In this document: piece by piece, positions 9,560-18,589 of the stretch | Position numbering within the stretch: position 1 is the stretch's first letter | Layout: every line of letters starts with the position of its first letter | DNA from: Calothrix sp. NIES-4101 | GTDB taxonomy: Bacteria; Cyanobacteriota; Cyanobacteriia; Cyanobacteriales; Nostocaceae | DNA: 64,000 nucleotides | Direction: 5' to 3' | Assembly (NCBI GenBank): GCA_004296455.1 | Contig: AP018280.1 | Span: forward strand, 6,436,794-6,500,793 | The notes under the pieces: model-generated | Told to the model about the DNA's origin: nothing | Seen by the model: only the letters and a program-made list of their open reading frames with translations | The model's database searches: none | Position numbers and translations under genes: made by a program

Positions 9560-10672
9560 ATGAGCAATAACACACCTAAAATTACAGTCTTAATGCCAGT
9601 CTATAATGGCGAATGCTATCTACAAGAAACAATCGATAGTATCTTATCTCAAACTTTATGCGACTTTGAGTTTTTGATTATTAATGATGGTTCTACAGAC
9701 TATACAAAAGAAATTATTTGCTCATACAATGATCCACGTATTCGACTAATAGACAATGAATCTAACCTTGGTTTAACTAAATGTCTAAATAAAGGATTGC
9801 AGTTAGCTAAGGGAGAGTTGATTGCTCGTCAAGATGCAGATGATATTTCATATCCCGAAAGGTTCGCTCAACAAGTTGATTTTTTGGAAACGCACCCTGA
9901 AGTAGCATTATTAGGTACATGGTACAACATAATCGATGCTCAAGGAAATATAGTTGGGCAAGGAGAAAAACCTTGCAAATGTACACAAATTCGTTGGGAA
10001 TTATCTTTCTGTTGTAGTTTTATACATAGTTCGGTCATGTTTCGTAAATCCACAATTTTAGAGCAAGTAGGATTCTATGATGAGACATTTATTTATGCTC
10101 AGGATTACGACTTATGGTGTAGAATTGCCTGCAAATTAAAAGTTGCAAATCTCAACGAATATTTATTAAAATTGCGACTTAATCCATCATCTATGACTGC
10201 TACTTATGGCAGTATAGTTGAAAATGAGCCACTCAAAATCAGAATTAACAATATAGAAAATTTACTGGGTTGGACTCAGACTAATATTTTGAGCGACAAG
10301 GTGCAGTTAAAGACAATATCTGCTTTATGGATAGGTTATTTTGAACACCTTAATTTATTGAGTTTACAAGATGTAAATAAAATTATAGAAAAAATATTGA
10401 TACTAAATTGTACTTTTTGTGATTACTATAAACTCACAAAAATAGAGCGTATAACTCACGATAACCAACTGTACAATCGCCTTAGTAAGCAAATATTAGA
10501 GTTAGCTAACTACTATTTACATGAAAATAAAAATATTGCTTGGCAATTTTTAATTAAATCATATCTATTAAATAAGCATATTATATTTCAACAAAGATAT
10601 ATACGAATAGCATTGCAAGTCATCTTAGGTTCTGATGCAGTCAAATTTATCAGACGTATACAAAATCAATGA
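9560..10672 (+). CDS. GT2 glycosyltransferase
   Basis: 370 aa from ATG 9560; an in-frame TTG at 9527 is an alternative. Clear GT2 motifs: ITVLMPVYNGECYL, FLIINDGSTD, RQDADD as the DxD metal site, ISYPERF, and a YAQDYDLWCR acid motif. The family A domain covers about residues 5-230; the C-terminal 140 residues are helical and basic and probably contact membrane or acceptor. It is followed by the MITE at 10723-10890, so any promoter in that element would act on the next gene. Confidence 0.85.
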   Translation: MSNNTPKITVLMPVYNGECYLQETIDSILSQTLCDFEFLIINDGSTDYTKEIICSYNDPRIRLIDNESNLGLTKCLNKGLQLAKGELIARQDADDISYPERFAQQVDFLETHPEVALLGTWYNIIDAQGNIVGQGEKPCKCTQIRWELSFCCSFIHSSVMFRKSTILEQVGFYDETFIYAQDYDLWCRIACKLKVANLNEYLLKLRLNPSSMTATYGSIVENEPLKIRINNIENLLGWTQTNILSDKVQLKTISALWIGYFEHLNLLSLQDVNKIIEKILILNCTFCDYYKLTKIERITHDNQLYNRLSKQILELANYYLHENKNIAWQFLIKSYLLNKHIIFQQRYIRIALQVILGSDAVKFIRRIQNQ

Positions 10673-10722
10673 CTATCTCATATTAGTAAGGCTAATACAT
10701 TAAGTTAAGCAATAACAAGTAG

Positions 10723-10890
10723 CTTGGTGGTGCAGAAAACTTTTCTGAGTCTCATGACGGACTGCGTAGATGGTCAAAATAGCGCCTGAAAGCTATTATC
10801 CTCGTTCCATTTTTTGAGAAACGCTAAAATATCCGTCTCGTCGAAAATCCTTTATTTATAAGGATTCCAGGACTTTTCTGCACCACTAAG
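10723..10890. mobile_element. MITE, 168 bp, with 9-bp target duplication
   Basis: Ends are an 18-bp inverted repeat matching at 16 positions: CTTGGTGGTGCAGAAAAC at 10723-10740 and the complement of CTTAGTGGTGCAGAAAAG at 10873-10890. The element is flanked by a perfect 9-bp direct repeat AACAAGTAG (10714-10722 and 10891-10899), the signature of transposition. No coding capacity inside, so it depends on a transposase elsewhere. It sits between two polysaccharide genes and does not break either. Confidence 0.85.
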
Positions 10891-10927
10891 AACAAGTAGT
10901 AACAAAGAACTAGATATTTTTTGAGAT

Positions 10928-11857
10928 ATGTCATTAATAACACCCGTAGCTTTCATCATTTTCAATCGCCCTGATCTAACAGAACAAGTATTTCATGCTA
11001 TTGCTCAAGCTAAACCAAAAAAATTATTCGTAATTGCAGATGGTCCACGCTTTCCTGAAGAAGCAGAAAAATGCCAAAAAGCCAGATCAGTTATTGAGAG
11101 AGTAGATTGGGACTGTGAAGTTTTAACTGACTTCTCCGATAAAAATTTAGGATGTAGTAAGCGTCCAGCGAGTGCTATTGATTGGGTTTTTTCTCATGTA
11201 GAAGAAGCAATCATACTAGAAGATGATGTTCTTCCATCTCCTTCTTTCTTTTTCTTTTGTCAAGAACTTCTAGAATACTACAGACATGATGAAAGAATCA
11301 TGCTGATTAGTGGTGACAACTACCAGCATGGTCAAAGCCATACTGCTTATAGTTACTACTTTTCCAAATATCCTTTGACTTGCGGTTGGGCTTCTTGGCG
11401 CAGAGCTTGGAAACACTATGACTATCACATGAAAAGCTGGCCAGAGTTTAAGCGCACAGATTTACTGAGGTTTATTTGCTTAGATCCATATGAATATAGG
11501 TATTGGAAAAATACATTTGATCAAATGTACGAGGATCCACATATACTCAATGCATGGGATTTTCAATGGACTTATACTTGCTTTAATCAAAATGGACTAT
11601 GTATTGTACCCAACTCTAACTTAATATGTAACCTTGGTTTTCGCTCAGATGCGACACATGTGGCTGATGAAAGTGATCCGCGAGCGAATTTGCCATTATC
11701 GGATATTTGGGAAATTCAACATCCTCCTTTTGTGGTTGCAAATCGTGATGCCGATGCTTGGGAATTTGACAATACATATTATGGTAAAGATATGAAAGAA
11801 AGTGACAAATTTACTTCCAAGTTAAGAAGGAAAATATTTTGGTTTAATCAAAAATAA
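10928..11857 (+). CDS. GT-A nucleotide-diphosphosugar transferase (HlpA-like)
   Basis: 309 aa. Opens TPVAFIIFNRPDLTEQVF, a GT-A strand-1 signature; AIILEDDVLPSPSF carries an acidic EDD metal site, followed by CGWASWRRAWKHYD and AWDFQW. Cyanobacterial homologues are usually named HlpA-like or glycosyltransferase; real substrates are unknown. It is a clear paralogue of the gene at 12846 (same strand-1, VIADG, RVDWDCEVL, NLGC and EEAIILEDD motifs), with a GT2 gene between them. A role in assembling the repeat unit is inferred from the locus. Confidence 0.78.
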   Translation: MSLITPVAFIIFNRPDLTEQVFHAIAQAKPKKLFVIADGPRFPEEAEKCQKARSVIERVDWDCEVLTDFSDKNLGCSKRPASAIDWVFSHVEEAIILEDDVLPSPSFFFFCQELLEYYRHDERIMLISGDNYQHGQSHTAYSYYFSKYPLTCGWASWRRAWKHYDYHMKSWPEFKRTDLLRFICLDPYEYRYWKNTFDQMYEDPHILNAWDFQWTYTCFNQNGLCIVPNSNLICNLGFRSDATHVADESDPRANLPLSDIWEIQHPPFVVANRDADAWEFDNTYYGKDMKESDKFTSKLRRKIFWFNQK

Positions 11858-11956
11858 ATTAGTGATGCTTAATTATTTATTATGTCAATAAATTTTGATA
11901 AAAATATCCTTGCATTTAAAATATCTTAGTCTTTAAGGAGTAGAGACAAAACAAAT

Positions 11957-12832
11957 ATGAATAAAATATATATTATTTTACCTGTTCATAATCGTAGAGA
12001 TATTACTCTCAATTTTGTTGGTTGTTTAAAAGTACAAAGATACCAAAACTATCAACTCATCCTGATTGATGATGGTTCAACAGACGGTACAGAAGAAGCC
12101 GTTAAAAATGAACTTTCTTCTACTGTAATTATCAAGGGTAAAGGAAATTGGTGGTGGGCTGGAGGATTACAACAAGGTATTAATTGGCTAAAGAATAATT
12201 CTATTAACAGTCATGACATCGTACTCATGATCAATGATGATGTTACTTTTGATAAATTTTTCTTAGAAAAGGCAGTTAAAATTTTAGAAGATAAGCAACA
12301 TAGCCTTTTACTGGCACAATCTTTTGGTAAACAAACTGGTCTCCCTGTCAATATAGGAGTTAAAGCAGACATGAAAGCTTTAACATTTAAACAAACTTTT
12401 TGCGAAGGAGAAATTAACTGTCTCGCAACTATGGGTTTATTTTTAAGATTTGCTGACCTTCTCACAATTGGCAATTTCTATCCAAATATTTTACCACATT
12501 ATTTATCTGATTATGAATTTACAATTCGCGCACATCAAAAAGGATTAAAACTTTGTATACATCCCGAATTGAATATATATGTAAATGAAGATACTACTGG
12601 ATATAGTGATTTAAAAAAATCTAAGTTTATAGACTTTATCAAAAAATACTTTTCTCATAAATCTATGAATAATCCTATGGCTTGGACAGCTTTTATAATA
12701 TTATCTTGTCCCCCAAAATGGATAATTTTCAATATAGCAAGGATTTGGAAACGTTCAATATCCACTATATTTAATCATGCTCTAAATACAGTATTTTATC
12801 AGAGAGATGAAAAAAGTAATATTTCAGCTTAA
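11957..12832 (+). CDS. GT2 glycosyltransferase (rhamnosyltransferase-like)
   Basis: 291 aa. GT2 motifs: YIILPVHNRRDITLNF, LILIDDGSTDGT, GNWWWAGGLQQGINWL and the metal site MINDD. The WWWAGGL block is typical of a GT2 subgroup that includes rhamnosyltransferases, so a deoxyhexose donor is possible but not shown. A purine-rich AAGGAG lies at 11934-11939, rather far from the start. The gap to the next gene is 13 nt, so 11957-13754 is likely one transcript. Confidence 0.82.
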   Translation: MNKIYIILPVHNRRDITLNFVGCLKVQRYQNYQLILIDDGSTDGTEEAVKNELSSTVIIKGKGNWWWAGGLQQGINWLKNNSINSHDIVLMINDDVTFDKFFLEKAVKILEDKQHSLLLAQSFGKQTGLPVNIGVKADMKALTFKQTFCEGEINCLATMGLFLRFADLLTIGNFYPNILPHYLSDYEFTIRAHQKGLKLCIHPELNIYVNEDTTGYSDLKKSKFIDFIKKYFSHKSMNNPMAWTAFIILSCPPKWIIFNIARIWKRSISTIFNHALNTVFYQRDEKSNISA

Positions 12833-12845
12833 ATTGTAAAGATAA

Positions 12846-13754
12846 ATGAAAACTCCAGTTGCTTTCATAGTCTTCAAACGTCCACATACAACAGAAAAAG
12901 TATTTGACGCAATTCGTCAAGCCAAACCCAAAAAACTATTAGTAATAGCAGATGGAGCGCGTAGCAACCAAGCATTTGAAGCAGAAAAATGTCAAGCGAC
13001 TCGTATAATTATTGAACGAGTGGATTGGGACTGCGAAGTATTAAAAAACTACTCTGATACCAATTTAGGTTGCGCTAAACGTGTGTCTAGTGGTTTAGAT
13101 TGGGTTTTTGAGCAGGTAGAAGAAGCAATAATTTTAGAGGATGACTGTTTACCACACCCTACTTTTTTTCGCTTTTGTGAAGAACTCTTAGAAAAATACA
13201 AACATGACGAACGAATTGCCTCAATATCTGGTCAAAATGTTCAGTTTGGACGCACTAGCTGTGATAGTGACTACTACTTCTCTCGCTACAACCATATTTG
13301 GGGTTGGGCAACATGGAAAAGGGCGTGGAAAAATTATGATTTTTACATGAATTATTGGCCACAAATTAATCAACATGATTTTCTCATGGATATATTAGGG
13401 AATCCCAAAGCAGTCAAAATTTGGACAAAAGTATTTCAAAAAATGTATGACGGTAATCATTACGGAACTTGGGATTTTCAATGGCAATTTGCCTGCTGGC
13501 TTAATCATAGTTTGGGGATTATTTCTCACGTTAATTTAGTATCAAATATTGGATTTGGGGCAGATTCTGCCCATATAACAGGAGAAAAAAGCATACTTGC
13601 CAATATGCCTACGCAAGCCATAAATTTTCCCATAAAGCATCCAGAAATAATGATTCGCCATTTGCAAGCAGACAATATTACACTTGATACTTTATTCTCA
13701 TCTCTAAATCCTAATTTATTTCAAAGATTAATCTGGAAAATGCTCAAAAAATAA
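12846..13754 (+). CDS. GT-A nucleotide-diphosphosugar transferase (HlpA-like), paralogue
   Basis: 302 aa, paralogue of the gene at 10928: TPVAFIVFKRPHTTEKVF, LLVIADGARS, RVDWDCEVL, NLGCAKR, EEAIILEDDCLPHPTFF, WGWATWKRAWKNYDFY and WDFQWQF. The EDD acid cluster is kept, so it should be active. The pair probably arose by duplication inside this locus and may add two related sugars. It ends 19 nt before the polymerase gene. Confidence 0.78.
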   Translation: MKTPVAFIVFKRPHTTEKVFDAIRQAKPKKLLVIADGARSNQAFEAEKCQATRIIIERVDWDCEVLKNYSDTNLGCAKRVSSGLDWVFEQVEEAIILEDDCLPHPTFFRFCEELLEKYKHDERIASISGQNVQFGRTSCDSDYYFSRYNHIWGWATWKRAWKNYDFYMNYWPQINQHDFLMDILGNPKAVKIWTKVFQKMYDGNHYGTWDFQWQFACWLNHSLGIISHVNLVSNIGFGADSAHITGEKSILANMPTQAINFPIKHPEIMIRHLQADNITLDTLFSSLNPNLFQRLIWKMLKK

Positions 13755-13773
13755 TATTTTAATCTATTTGAAT

Positions 13774-15042
13774 ATGATTCAAATCCTGAAATTCAAAAAA
13801 CAATCAATAGACAATTTAGAAATAGCACTTACTTTTATCATATTTATATATTACTTAGGACTTGATATTTCTGGACAATTAACTCAAGCTTGGGCACTAT
13901 TTGGTTTTGTTGTTGTTCCAATCCTCATCTCTCGGTGCTGGAAACACTATTTTTGGGTACTTACAAGAAACCTGCCTATACTGATAGCATTAATTGTTAT
14001 TCCTGCGTCAACACTTTGGTCAACAACTCCAGATGCCACACTAGCTTATTCGAGAGCTTTTGTATGCTCTACTGCATTTGGTATTTATCTAGCGGCTCGC
14101 TATACTCCCCAACAGTATATGAAACAGCTAGCTTGGATATTTGGTATATCTATATTTCTAAATCTCCTAGTGCCTTTACTCATGCCTGGCTATGGAACAG
14201 ATGGAGAAGTTTGGAAAGGAATCACCCGACATAAAAATGAGTTGTCTGCGGCAATGGCGCTGGCTGGAACTTTTTGTTTCACACATGCTTTATATGGTAA
14301 TAAAAAGCATCGCTGGTTGGCATGGCTTGGTCTTGTTGTTGCATTCTTTATTTTGCTCCGAACTCAAGGAAAAGGAAGTTTAGGAATATTTGTGGGGTTA
14401 CTGACAATTTTGCCTCTGAATCAAATAATTAAACAACAATATAAATTGAGGACTTGCTTAATAATTACTGCCTTATTTATTACTGTTGTTGTGGGTGTGA
14501 CTGTGACCCTTAATTTTGAGTATATTGTAGTTGATTTACTAGGTAAAGACCTCGGATTTAACGGACGTGAGCAATTATGGAATTACTTAATAGATAGAGG
14601 TATGCAAAGACCTTGGCTGGGTTATGGCTATGCAGGTTTTTGGACTGACCTTGATGAAGGTAGAGCGGTAGCAGTTTCATTCCCTTGGATTGGGGGTGCA
14701 GGCGATGGTGGCGGTAATGCTCATAGTAGTTATATGGATATATTTTTGCAGCTAGGATGGTTGGGACTATCGCTAGTTGCTATTACTTTGACCATCACTT
14801 TGGCTCAAATTACTTTATTGCTAGGTGTAACAAAACAAAATGAATTTTTTTGGATGCTTCAAAGTTCATTATTTTTAGCAATTACTAGTTATTACGAATC
14901 CTATGGAGGTTTTTTCGCCTTCCGTCACATCTTTTGGGTGTTATATGTATCACATTCTTGTTACGCTGCTATTAACTTTCACCGGATTTTTATAACTCGC
15001 CAAAAATCACTTTGGAAGCCAGAAAACAGCTTAGTAATGTAA
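13774..15042 (+). CDS. O-antigen polymerase/ligase-like membrane protein (Wzy-like)
   Basis: 422 aa from ATG 13774 (a TTG two codons upstream is less likely). About ten to eleven hydrophobic segments with the large external loop typical of Wzy/WaaL proteins (GFNGREQLWNYLIDRGMQ followed by PWLGYGYAGFW, residues about 265-295, then a Gly/Asp/Asn/His-rich GGAGDGGGNAHSSYMD loop). The RxxLW and HS motifs are those of the Wzy_C family. It would polymerise lipid-linked repeat units on the periplasmic side. Its presence together with a Wzm/Wzt exporter and without a Wzx flippase in the window is notable. Confidence 0.85.
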   Translation: MIQILKFKKQSIDNLEIALTFIIFIYYLGLDISGQLTQAWALFGFVVVPILISRCWKHYFWVLTRNLPILIALIVIPASTLWSTTPDATLAYSRAFVCSTAFGIYLAARYTPQQYMKQLAWIFGISIFLNLLVPLLMPGYGTDGEVWKGITRHKNELSAAMALAGTFCFTHALYGNKKHRWLAWLGLVVAFFILLRTQGKGSLGIFVGLLTILPLNQIIKQQYKLRTCLIITALFITVVVGVTVTLNFEYIVVDLLGKDLGFNGREQLWNYLIDRGMQRPWLGYGYAGFWTDLDEGRAVAVSFPWIGGAGDGGGNAHSSYMDIFLQLGWLGLSLVAITLTITLAQITLLLGVTKQNEFFWMLQSSLFLAITSYYESYGGFFAFRHIFWVLYVSHSCYAAINFHRIFITRQKSLWKPENSLVM

Positions 15043-15092
15043 AACTTTATCGAAAATTTATCTTAGAAAATTTATATTATTTTTTTGAACTA

Positions 15093-16340
15093 GTGAAAAT
15101 AATACACATAAGTACCTATGATACTGCCGGAGGTGCTGCCCGTGCTGCTTACCGATTACATCAAGGTCTTCAGCATACCAACATTAATTCTCAGATGTTA
15201 GTCCAAGCTAAATTTAGTGATGATAAAACAGTCGTTTCTCCACAAACAAATCTAGAAAAAACCCTTGCCAACATAGGATATATATTAGACGGTATACCAC
15301 TTCGCTTTTATAAGCACCGTCAAAAAACAGAGTTTTCTACTCAATGGGCACCCGAACAAATTCTTCCAAGAATTAATCAACTCAATCCCGATATTATTAA
15401 TCTACATTGGATTAATAAAAGCCATTTGCAAATTGAAACAATTGCGAAGTTAAATAAACCACTTGTATGGACTCTCCATGATATGTGGGCATTTACAGGA
15501 GGATGTCATTATACTCAAAACTGTAATAAATATATTGATTCTTGTGGCGCTTGCCCTTTACTTGGCAGCAATAAAAACTTTGATTTATCACGCAATATTT
15601 GGCAGAGAAAACATAAAGCTTGGAAAGATATTAACTTGACTGTTGTATGCCTAAGTAAGTGGATGGCAAAATGTGCTAGTTCCAGTTCTTTATTCAAGGA
15701 TAAGCAAATTAAAATTATTCCCAACGGAATTGATACCCAGCAATACAAACCTATTGATCGCCATTTAATTCGAGAATTGCTGAATTTACCCCAAGATAAA
15801 AAACTAATTCTTTTCGGAGCAATCAACGCAACTAGCGCTCCTCGCAAAGGATTTCATTTTCTCCAAGAAGCATTACATGGCTTATGCAAGTCTGGATGGC
15901 AAGACAAAATAGAACTAGTTGTGATAGGTGCTTCACAACCAGATAACCATGCAGATTTTGGTTTTAAAGCCAATTATTTAGGGAAATTGAGTGATGATAT
16001 TTCCCTAGCGCAAATTTATGCCGCAGTGGATGTCTTCGTCGCGCCTTCCGTTCAAGACAATTTACCCAACACAGTTATGGAAGCGATGTCGTGTGGAACT
16101 CCCTGTGTCGCCTTCAACATCGGTGGGATGCCAGATATGATTGAACACCAAAAAAATGGTTATTTAGCTCAACCTTTTGAAGTTGAAGATTTAGCTCAAG
16201 GAATAGCCTGGGTGTTAGAGAATAAAGAGCGGCATCGAAAAATGTGCGATCACGCCCGTGAGAAAGTTGAACAGGAATTTACCTTAGAAATTCAGGCATC
16301 TCGATATTTATCTCTTTTTAAGGAAATACTATTTAGATGA
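15093..16340 (+). CDS. GT4 glycosyltransferase
   Basis: 415 aa from GTG 15093 (VKIIHISTYDTAGGAARAA). An ATG at 15012 is in frame but would overlap the polymerase gene by 31 bp and add 27 non-conserved residues. GT-B fold: GGAARAAYRLHQGL glycine loop, WTLHDMWAFTGGCHY, a Cys-containing segment (NCNKYIDSCGACPLL) typical of a GT4 subgroup, IPNGIDTQQY, and the E-x7-E-type donor motif VQDNLPNTVMEAMSCGTP. Cytoplasmic, membrane-peripheral; extends the repeat unit. Specificity unknown. Confidence 0.86.
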   Translation: MKIIHISTYDTAGGAARAAYRLHQGLQHTNINSQMLVQAKFSDDKTVVSPQTNLEKTLANIGYILDGIPLRFYKHRQKTEFSTQWAPEQILPRINQLNPDIINLHWINKSHLQIETIAKLNKPLVWTLHDMWAFTGGCHYTQNCNKYIDSCGACPLLGSNKNFDLSRNIWQRKHKAWKDINLTVVCLSKWMAKCASSSSLFKDKQIKIIPNGIDTQQYKPIDRHLIRELLNLPQDKKLILFGAINATSAPRKGFHFLQEALHGLCKSGWQDKIELVVIGASQPDNHADFGFKANYLGKLSDDISLAQIYAAVDVFVAPSVQDNLPNTVMEAMSCGTPCVAFNIGGMPDMIEHQKNGYLAQPFEVEDLAQGIAWVLENKERHRKMCDHAREKVEQEFTLEIQASRYLSLFKEILFR

Positions 16341-16449
16341 GAACAAAAAAAATCAGAAATATAACTTTATTAAAACTGAATAACCTACTAAATTGTAACT
16401 ACGCTATGTATTGGATTTTCTTGATTGAAGTATTTTTGGTAAGCGATGT

Positions 16450-17436
16450 ATGTCTCAAGTAAGCCAACCCTTAATCGTACGTAGTTTAGTGTGTCATCAT
16501 CATGTAGATATGGCTATTTTGTGTTTAGGGTCTCTATTAAAATTCTCCTCAGAACCTCTACACTTAGTAATTCATGATGATGGCTCACTAACAGATGAAG
16601 ACATAGATAAACTGAAAACTAAACTCAGTGATTCAGATGCAAGCAATCGTTGTGCAGAAGTAATTTGTCGATCTGAAGCTGACGAATTAATGCGCCAGCA
16701 TTTGAGATTACATCCAAATGCCCTGAAGTATAGGAATATGAATGTTTTAGGTCTGAAACTACTAGATATTGTCTTACTTAGTGCAGGTGATATGGCTTAT
16801 TGCGACAGTGATATTCTCTTTTTGCGGCCCTTTCAAAAAATGTTCTATTTTCCTAATCCCGAAACTTCAGCAATTTTTCAAATGGATTGTCGAGAAGCTT
16901 ATGCAGTTTTCCCCTGGAAGTTTTTAAGACAGAGTCCAATTAAATTCTTGAATAATACAGATACTTCTCTTCGATATGCAATCGGGGAATCTCAACATGT
17001 GGGGCTTATAAGTAAAGTAAATGCAGGATTAATATTTATTCGCAAAACAGCTTACGATTTAGACTTTATTGAGTGGTTAATTAGCCAGAATATATTTAAT
17101 CATGATAGTTACTGGCACGAGCAAACTTGTTGGAGCGCTCTAGCACATCACATTGGTAGTAGGCAATGGCATCCTCAACAGGTTGTTTTAGTACAATCTA
17201 AACAAAGTATTACAGATCAAACAATAGCAGCTCACTTTGTTTCTAGATATAGACATTTTTTAGGAGATTTTAGTAATCACGTCAATCATTCTTGGCATAA
17301 TATTAATCCCATAGCTGTTGAAACTATTTCATCCAAAAATTGTAATTTATTTAACTTAAGCCTATCACTGATGAGGTACAAACTAGGAATTTGGAAGCAT
17401 AATGCAATGCAAAAAAAATTGTTAGTTTGTGATTAA
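16450..17436 (+). CDS. Putative GT-A glycosyltransferase (GT8-like)
   Basis: 328 aa. The first half reads as a GT-A nucleotide-sugar fold: LHLVIHDDGSLTDEDID, AYCDSDILFLRPF with a DSD metal site near residue 120, KVNAGLIFIRKTAYDL and HEQTCWSALAHHIG. The layout resembles GT8/GT32-type enzymes, but I cannot name a closer family. It belongs to the same + strand run; 109 bp separate it from the gene before and 27 bp from the gene after. Substrate unknown. Confidence 0.68.
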   Translation: MSQVSQPLIVRSLVCHHHVDMAILCLGSLLKFSSEPLHLVIHDDGSLTDEDIDKLKTKLSDSDASNRCAEVICRSEADELMRQHLRLHPNALKYRNMNVLGLKLLDIVLLSAGDMAYCDSDILFLRPFQKMFYFPNPETSAIFQMDCREAYAVFPWKFLRQSPIKFLNNTDTSLRYAIGESQHVGLISKVNAGLIFIRKTAYDLDFIEWLISQNIFNHDSYWHEQTCWSALAHHIGSRQWHPQQVVLVQSKQSITDQTIAAHFVSRYRHFLGDFSNHVNHSWHNINPIAVETISSKNCNLFNLSLSLMRYKLGIWKHNAMQKKLLVCD

Positions 17437-17463
17437 AATAGTTCTTTTAATTTCAAGATACTA

Positions 17464-18567
17464 ATGAAAATTTGGCATGTTGGAGGGTTCCCATCTCCAG
17501 AAATAGTAAACGGACTCAATAATACAGTTTGGTTAGTTGCAAAAGAACAGGCTTTGATGGGACATAAAGTATCTATGATAGTTACAAAAATTAATAAAGA
17601 TGCTTTATATTTCTCTGAACAGAGTGGACTAAATTTGATTCATATTTCAACAACAAAGTGGAGTTATGAACCAAAGCTGTTAAAGTCCCTACTATCTTCC
17701 CAAGCACCACAAATTGTCCATATGCACGGTGTGTTTTCACCAGAACAAGCCACGTTATCTTTTAATTTATTTAGACGAGGAATTCCTTATGTCTCTACTC
17801 CACATTCAATGACACCTCAATTCTTACGCCGAGATTGGTTTAAAAAAAGTCTTTATAGCTTATTCATAGAAAAACCCAGATTGAGTGCTTCATCTGCAAT
17901 TACAGGAGTAACACCTTCTGAAACAGAAACAATTAATAAATTTATTTCCAATTATCAAGGAATTCTCCGCAGTGTTCCTAACCCTATTGAAATTAGTAAA
18001 CTTGATAAATACACTTGGACAAAAAATATTAAAGCCAAGCGACTAGTTTATATGGGTCGCTTTGATGTTTTGCACAAAGGCATAGATATTTTAGTGGAGA
18101 TTGCACGTTTTTTACCAGAATTTGAATTTCATTTGTATGGGAATGAATATATCAAAACCATGCAATGGCTTGAAAAGATTAAGTTAAATATTCCTGGTAA
18201 TGTTTATTTACACAATCCAATTTTTGGAGACGAAAAATTAAAAGTTCTATCCGAAGCAACTCTCTATATTCAAGCATCACGCTGGGAAGCATTTGGCGTT
18301 TCTATTGCTGAAGCTATGTATATAGGATTGCCTTGCGCGATTTCCAATACACACAACATTGCTGAGACTTTTTCTCAGTATAATTTAGGGTGTCTTTTCA
18401 CACTAAACCCCAAAGAAGCTGCTTGTAAATTATCTGAACTGCTTAACAATCAATCAGAGCAACTATTATATTGGTCACAAAATGCAAGAAATTTTGCCAA
18501 ACTAAATTTTCATCCCCAAACAGTAGCTTCTGAGTATTTGAATCTATATCAAGAAATTATTCACTAA
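17464..18567 (+). CDS. GT4 glycosyltransferase
   Basis: 367 aa, GT-B fold. N-terminal acceptor domain: IWHVGGFPSPEIVNGLNNTV, QIVHMHGVFSPEQA, VSTPHSMTPQFLRRDWFKKS. C-terminal donor domain: VPNPIEISKL, LVYMGRFDVLHKGIDIL and the E-x7-E motif in ASRWEAFGVSIAEAMYIG. All catalytic elements look intact. It ends 22 nt before the next glycosyltransferase start, implying co-transcription. Confidence 0.86.
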   Translation: MKIWHVGGFPSPEIVNGLNNTVWLVAKEQALMGHKVSMIVTKINKDALYFSEQSGLNLIHISTTKWSYEPKLLKSLLSSQAPQIVHMHGVFSPEQATLSFNLFRRGIPYVSTPHSMTPQFLRRDWFKKSLYSLFIEKPRLSASSAITGVTPSETETINKFISNYQGILRSVPNPIEISKLDKYTWTKNIKAKRLVYMGRFDVLHKGIDILVEIARFLPEFEFHLYGNEYIKTMQWLEKIKLNIPGNVYLHNPIFGDEKLKVLSEATLYIQASRWEAFGVSIAEAMYIGLPCAISNTHNIAETFSQYNLGCLFTLNPKEAACKLSELLNNQSEQLLYWSQNARNFAKLNFHPQTVASEYLNLYQEIIH

Positions 18568-18589
18568 GAAATTGTTTAATGTCAGACTG

